From assembly GCF_037176765.1 (NCBI RefSeq), contig NC_090024.1:153449278-153513277 (forward strand): a stretch of 64,000 bases of DNA, given 5' to 3'. This document shows positions 58,630 through 64,000 of the stretch, one piece after another; within the stretch, counting starts at the first letter, position 1, and the number at the start of each line of letters is the position of its first letter. A model generated the notes under the pieces. The model searched no databases. It worked only from the letters and a program-made list of their open reading frames with translations, and was not told the DNA's origin. The stretch is from Anolis sagrei. Taxonomy: Eukaryota; Chordata; Lepidosauria; Squamata; Anolidae. The position numbers and the translations under genes are program-made.

Positions 58630-59225
58630 CTTCCTTCACTCAGCCTTCATATGGTCCAGCTCTCACATCCATAGGTTACTACGGGAAATTCCATTGTTTT
58701 AACTATGCGGATCTTTGTTGCCAGTGTGATGTCTCTACTCTTCACAATTTTATCGAGATTGGTCATTGCTCTCCTCCCAAGAAGTAAGCATCTTCTGATT
58801 TCCTGGCTGCAGTCTGCATCTGCATTCATCTTTGCACCTAGAAATGCAAAGTCTGTCACTACCTCCACATTTTTCCCCTTATTTGCCAATTATCAATCAG
58901 TCCAGTTGCCAGAATCTTGGTTTTTTAATGTTTAACTGCAGCCCAGCTTTTGCACTTTCTTCTTTCACCTTGGTTAGAAGGCTCCTCAGCTCCTCGCACA
59001 TTGCATGATGTGTTCTGCATAGAAGTTGAATAGGTTGGGTGAGAGTATACAACCCTGTCGTACGCCTTTCCCAATCTTGAACCAGTCTGTTGTTCCATGG
59101 TCAGTTCTAACTGTTGCTACTTGGTCATTATACAGATTGCTCTGGAGAGAGACAAGGTGATTTGGTATCCCCATACCATCAAGAACTTGCCACAGTTTAT
59201 TGAATATCCGAACAGTCAAAGGCAA
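58630..59225 (-). mobile_element. BovB/RTE LINE fragment
   Basis: FNKLWQVLDGMGIPNHLVSL, DWFKIGKGVRQGCILSPNLF, then (after loss of the YADD region) EVVTDFAFLGAKMNADADCS and RDITLATKIRIVKT, YGCESWTI. Strong match to BovB ORF2 as I remember it. Confidence 0.87.
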
Positions 59226-59229
59226 GGTA

Positions 59230-60105
59230 ATTTTTAAAGATTAATTCAATCATAAAAAATACCACAATTTCAAAATATCACCACTTTGTTTTTCCTGTCA
59301 TTATTTATTCATAATTGTGCTACTGTTAGATTTTAACTTTGTTTCGGACTTTCATGATTGAGAGCAATGAAATTGAGAGGAAGGAGAGTGGCCCAGAGAA
59401 GAGGAAATGCAGATAATGCCTCCTGTCTCCTCGGGAATAGCAGGATTGGAAGGGAAAGTCTATATCCCTGTGGTGTCTCTCTTCTCAGATCAATGCCAGC
59501 TGTCTCCTTGGGAATAGCAGGTTCAGAAGAGAAAGTTTATTATTCCCAAAGTTTCCCCCCAAGATATGGGTTTGTTTTTTTTGGGGGGGGGGGTTGGAAA
59601 AAATGGAGTGGATGGGAACTGCACTCACTCATGAGATAAATCTGAAAATGAATGATTTCAGGAGAAAAGGCAAAAAAGAACAATGTGTGCTGGGACCTGA
59701 GAAATTATACAATTTGCTTTCTAATGCAACAGGACATAGCGCCACGGATATATCATGCCCCAACCCATCCCGGTGGGATAACATCCTAAGGAAAGTCTTC
59801 ATTCTTCACCCATCACCTTTTGATGGAGAAGAATCTGAGAGAGGGGTCGAACGAGGCAAGAGAGAAGGGGAGTCCCCAAGGAAGTGACCAGGATCACAAG
59901 GTTTACTAGCAAAGTATTTATGACCATGCATTTTAAAGGGTAGTAGATGGGATTAGATGAAAGAAATACACAGAAGGATTTGATATGTAAGAAGGTGGAA
60001 AGCCCTGTTGCTCCAATAATGGTGGTGGGTTGGGGAAAACCCTGTTGCTCTAACAATGGTGATGGGTTGGGGATGATGATGATGTTGTAGTATTACTGTT
60101 ATTAT
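59230..60105. other. Unassigned spacer
   Basis: Contains a poly-G run (59583-59593) and short ORFs without motifs; a loose duplicated phrase gccctgttgctccaa/ccctgttgctctaac occurs near 60003-60055. Confidence 0.4.
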
Positions 60106-60111
60106 CATAAT

Positions 60112-60375
60112 AAGAGCCCCCGGGGGCACAATGGGGTAAACCCTTGTGACACCAGGACTGAAGATTGACAGGTCACAGGTTCGAATCCAGGGAGAGCGTG
60201 GATGAGCTCCCTCTGTCAGCTCCGGCTCCCCATACAGGGACATGAGAGAAACCTCCCATAAGAATGGTAAAACATCAAAACATCCAGGCGTCCCCTGGCC
60301 AGCGTCTTTGGAGACGGCCAATTCTCTCAAACCAGAAGTGACTTGCAGTTTCTCAAGTCACTCCTAACATGAAAA
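60112..60375 (+). mobile_element. tRNA-derived SINE
   Basis: gagcccccgggggcacaatg head, ggtcacaggttcgaatccag box B, end cactcctaacatgaaaaaaa; flanked by attatcat repeats. Confidence 0.78.
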
Positions 60376-60379
60376 AAAT

Positions 60380-61650
60380 TATCATCATTATAATTATACC
60401 CTGTTTCTTCTCTCTTAAAAGAGACTCAAAGAAGCAGACGACTAATGTTTCCATCCCTTTTTGAATGTGAGCTAGCTCTGTGATGGAAAGATGACAGTAT
60501 TTTGCTTCTGACTATTTAACGGGAAAGGAGGGGCTCATCAATCTTCCAAGTCCTGGTCAATAGGAAAACTGTCCCCTGTTGCTTACAGCAGCTCCTACCT
60601 GTAACATGGAAATGGAGGGGTTGGGCCAGGAGATGCTACTTGGCTACATAACAAAGGTACTTATATGTCTAAGTGGGTGATACAGAATCACGGCTACCAT
60701 TATTTTATTTATATTCTACTTTTCTCCCAACATTAAGACTTAACCACAGCAACGAACTGTCCAAGTTCAAAATATGTTTCCAGTCAAGCAACAGAGAAAT
60801 GTTCTTCAATCTCTTTGGTCTATTTTATTTTATTTAGAGCCCATCTTTGTCCTAGAACAGGTGGTGGGGTATAAAAATATAAAACAAAGTTCCATTACAA
60901 ATCTTATAAAAGTGAAAAAACAAGTAACAAATATTTTTATGTAAAAGCACACCATCAAAGTACATTCAAAGCACACAATTGGTAGTCATAAAAACTTTTG
61001 AAAAATGTTCGTATTGTAGGAATTTGGAGTTCTAAATCCAAAAAAATAACCACAGATTTGCTCTATGATGTAAAGAGGGTTTTTTTAAAATGATTTTATG
61101 TTTTTATTTTGTAATATGTAAAGAGTAAGAAAGGCATAAAGGTCTTCCAATAGACTTTGAAAACACTTTAATTTGATAATCTGAACACATTAATCTGTTC
61201 AAAAGCAGTAAAAAAAGTCACACTGGAACATCAGCATCTGCTCTTAATCCAAACTGAGTAAAATATTGAAAAAGTGAAATGTTTAATTCCTTGCAGGCCT
61301 GTGAATTAAAAAACTAGAAGCACAGTACACCACAATTATTTTAGATAAAACCTCACAGGTCTTTATCTTCCACAAAGATGTTAAAAATTAAATACCTGGG
61401 AGGAAGTGGAAATGTGGTGATATTTATATACCAACCCAAGTGGAAACTTTCTCAACTTTTTATTTCATCTGTTCTCCCCATTTGGTTAGCTGAAAAGCAT
61501 CAAATGCCTGTCAGGAAGATAGACATCAATCTAAATAAAAAGATTCTTCATATGCCAAAGAAGCATAATCATAATTTCCCAGGAGACACTCTCTGGTGGA
61601 AGTCTTGAAGATCCTGCAGTGATTTTGTGTCAGGAAGATATCCTCACAGA
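60380..61650. other. Unassigned spacer
   Basis: AT-rich with no gene or named element identified. Confidence 0.4.
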
Positions 61651-61654
61651 TAGG

Positions 61655-62560
61655 AAGGTTATACTGCATTGTTCATTGTGCGCCAGTTGCGCCCGTACCT
61701 TGTGAAGTCTGACTTGGCCATGATGGTCCATGCCCTAGTTACCTCTGGGTTGGATTACTTCAGCGCACTCTACATGGGGCTGCCCTGTCTGCTTACGGGA
61801 GCTAGTTACAGGGAGCGGTCAACTCCCCTGTTTAAATAACTCCACTGACTTCCAATAAATTTCCGTCCCAATTCAAGGTGCAGGTGATCACCTACAAAAC
61901 CCTAAATGGTTTGGGACCTGCCTATCTTCGCAATCGCATCTTCCCTTACGAACCAGTGTGTACCCTGAGATCATCTGGAGAGGCTCTGCTCTCTCTTCCG
62001 CCACCGTCCCAAGCGTAGTTGGTGGGGATGAGGTAGAGGGCCTTTTCAGTGGTAGCCCCCTGGTTTTGGAATTCCCTCCCTAGGGAGATCAGACAGGCTC
62101 CCACTTAGGCCTCCTTTTGGAAGGCATTAAAAACCTGGATGTTCCATTGTGCCTTTGATTAGGCAGTTCACCAAAGAACCATCCTGTCCCCACCTTAAGT
62201 TCTGCACTTTATTTTAGGCCTTTATTGATACCTTAACACTTTCACCAATGGTATTCCCTAGTCCCCATTCATTCAATTTTCTGCACTTTCCATTGGTTCC
62301 TTTTAGGAATTATTTGCACTCAATGAGCCTAAATTCAACTATGACCTTTATCTCAGCCATATTGTTTTATGATACCGTTTATGACTGTTACGTTTTAGTA
62401 TTTTTGTTGATTGATTTTAACTGTGTCTCTGTGTTTATCTGTAATTTTTGGGCTTGTCCCTTTGTAAGCCACCCTGAGTCACCTAGGGGAGATGGTGGCG
62501 GGGTATAAAAATAAAGTATTAGTAGTAGTTGTTGTTGTTATTATTATTATTGTGTGATTA
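61655..62560 (+). mobile_element. L2 LINE 3' end
   Basis: Broken frames give the L2 ORF2 C-terminus: MVHALVTSGLDYFSAL-like, VQVITYKTLNGLGPAYLRNR, EAL..LPPPSQA and FSVVAPWFWNSLPREIRQA. The 3' end is gtaagccaccctgagtcacc with a TATAAAAATAAAG-type end and ATT/GTT triplets. Lies directly downstream of the locus C stop codon. Confidence 0.82.
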
Positions 62561-62670
62561 TTCTTGTTATTACACTCCAGTCTTAGAACATCATTCTTTT
62601 CAGGTAAAATATAAATTACTGTGCTTTAAACAGAACCAATAATTACAGTAACACTTAACTCAGATCTCTG

Positions 62671-63026
62671 TTATGGTACCAGTATTATTGTTTTCAGTAT
62701 TAGAAACAGAACTAAGGTGGCAATGACAATGCAGGGAGGCATATGTTTGTCAGAGGAACTATTAGGACTGGTGATATCTGGAAGCAAAACTGCTCCAGCT
62801 ATGTTAGATATTTCTCCAACATTGTCATTTTCATCAATGGCACAGATGGCAAAGTATATTGAGGTGGCATTTTCTCTTTGAAGGTTTTCTGTCTTATAGA
62901 GAAAGGATTGCTTGACCCCAGCAAGTTCAGGTATCAGACCAGATGTGTTCAAAGAAGTGGCATTATGGAAGGTAGCATCTCTTAATTCCAAGAGGTTTTC
63001 ACTCATTCTTATTTCATATCTTTCAG
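62671..63026 (-). CDS. CLCA: Locus C exon 14: terminal exon
   Basis: AERYEIRMSENLLELRDATF, NTSGLIPELAGVKQSFLYK, then CIVIATLVLFLILKTIILVP and stop. 20 bp shorter in tail coding than would be needed for a cytoplasmic tail like that of locus B. Confidence 0.92.
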
Positions 63027-63914
63027 CTGCAAAATAAAGAGTAGACAACACGTGTGCATTAGATACTGAGTTTCAGAAATGTGAAAACCTAGGAACACTA
63101 ATAGAAAAATTCATTAGAAAATTACTCCTCCCGCAACCATAGTTTTCCAGAAAATCTGGGTTTGGGAGAAGAATAATGGAAAGACAAAATTAACTCATAT
63201 CATTTTGTTATTTGGATCAATTCTTCTTCACAGCTGTTGTTCACTGTATGAGCAATGAACTAGAAGCTGTCCCTAACATAGAATCATAGAATCATAGAGT
63301 TGGAAGAGATCTGGTGGGTCATCCAGTCCAACCCCCTGCCAAGAAGCAGGAAAATCACATTCAAAGCACCCCCAACAGATGGCCATCCAACCTCTCTTAA
63401 AATCCCCCAACGAAGGTGCCTCCACCACACTCCAGGGCAGAGAGTTCCACTGCTGAACAACTCTCACAGTCAGGAAGTTCTTCCTCATGTTCAGATGGAA
63501 TCTCCTTTCCTGTAGTTTGAAGCCATTGTTCAGTGTCCTAGTCTCCAGGTCAGCAGAAAACAAGCTTGCTCTCTCCTCCCAATGACTTCCCCTCACATAT
63601 TTATACATAGCTATCATGTCTCCTCTCAGCCTTCTCTTCTGCAGCCTAAATATGACCAGCAAAATTTCACTTACCTTTCCCCATATCATAATCATCCCCA
63701 GGCGCTGTCCAGGACAAAAGGAATTCCTTATCTTTACTGAGTTCTACCTCAAGGTCAGTGATTTTACAGGGAGGGAAGACATCTGGTGGATTTCCAGGAG
63801 GCACACCAGTAATGACAAAAGAACCCCCTGATGCCGTTCTACTGAAATTTCCCACATTTGCCTGGATTTCATCTTCACTAGGGCGAGGTCTTGGTGGATT
63901 TAGTTTTATCTCAC
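62671..63914 (-). CDS. CLCA: CLCA-family protein, locus C (last two exons)
   Basis: Exon 13 (63914-63675, 240 bp) and exon 14 (63026-62671 with TAA stop), same phases as locus B and both open. The product ends in a hydrophobic run with no charged tail after SPNSSSDKHMPPC, like a GPI-attachment signal or a tail-less membrane segment, unlike locus B. The gene starts beyond the right edge. An intronic CR1 lies between these exons. Nearest relative in the window is the orphan exon at 58.0-58.3 kb. Confidence 0.9.
63281..63660 (-). mobile_element. CR1 LINE 3' end
   Basis: Minus-strand frame reads [40 protein letters not shown]-like and WNSLPWSVVEAPSLGDFKRG, the CR1 ORF2 C-terminus. The 3' end is at the catagaatcatagagttgga side. 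It sits in the locus C intron 13. Confidence 0.85.
63675..63914 (-). CDS. CLCA: Locus C exon 13
   Basis: [49 protein letters not shown] and LSWTAPGDDYDMGKG. Matches human CLCA (NPPRPEI..., FSRTASGG.FV, WTAPGDDYD). Confidence 0.92.
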
Positions 63915-64000
63915 CTATGAAAAATAAATACCTGTATCAGAGTGTGTGCTAGACATTATTCTGCATATCTGTGTGATTTATTCTCTTTTGTTCATGATCC

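Overview
The window is vertebrate genomic DNA, most likely from a squamate reptile (an iguanian or Anolis-like lizard). That call rests on the repeat mix, not on a gene phylogeny: a tRNA-headed SINE with a BovB-like tail (Sauria-SINE type), BovB/RTE, CR1, L2 and L1 LINE fragments, a SPIN-type hAT element, a Helitron, mariner and a Penelope-like element. All of the host coding sequence I can support is on the minus strand and belongs to one family, CLCA (calcium-activated chloride channel regulators: secreted or membrane-tethered, self-cleaving metalloprotease/VWA proteins).

Layout, read along the minus strand from high to low coordinates: (1) Locus C, the last two coding exons of a CLCA gene that begins beyond the right edge (63914-62671). 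(2) An orphan copy of a CLCA last exon, with an in-frame stop, at 58331-57976. (3) A repeat-filled spacer holding a Penelope-like element split by a mariner (53.2-55.6 kb). (4) Locus B, a complete 14-exon CLCA gene (52540-31366). Every splice junction checked keeps frame, giving a predicted 926-residue protein with signal peptide, HEWAH zinc site, intact DxSxS MIDAS and a C-terminal membrane helix with a short basic tail. (5) A spacer with BovB and CR1 fragments and a 2-kb Helitron (21.7-31 kb). (6) Locus A, a CLCA gene whose first 11 exons are present (21676 to the left edge). It carries an in-frame TAG at the end of exon 2, a 1-bp deletion in exon 4 and altered MIDAS residues, so it looks recently inactivated or at least functionally changed.

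Exon lengths are nearly identical between A and B (141, 151, 108/109, 169, 222, 225, 178, 110/107, 231), and C matches B in exon 13 (240). This supports tandem duplication. Paralogue assignment (CLCA1 or CLCA4 type) is not settled; the exon 1 motif [11 protein letters not shown] resembles human CLCA4 as I remember it.

The rest is transposable-element strata. The most informative is a nest at 47.1-50 kb. An L1 is interrupted by a LINE 3' end that carries an inverted, exact 33-nt copy of the U2 snRNA 5' end, flanked by a 13-14 bp target duplication. A SPIN-type hAT has inserted at the edge of that duplication. I saw no CRISPR arrays, no functional tRNA or rRNA genes and no prokaryotic features.
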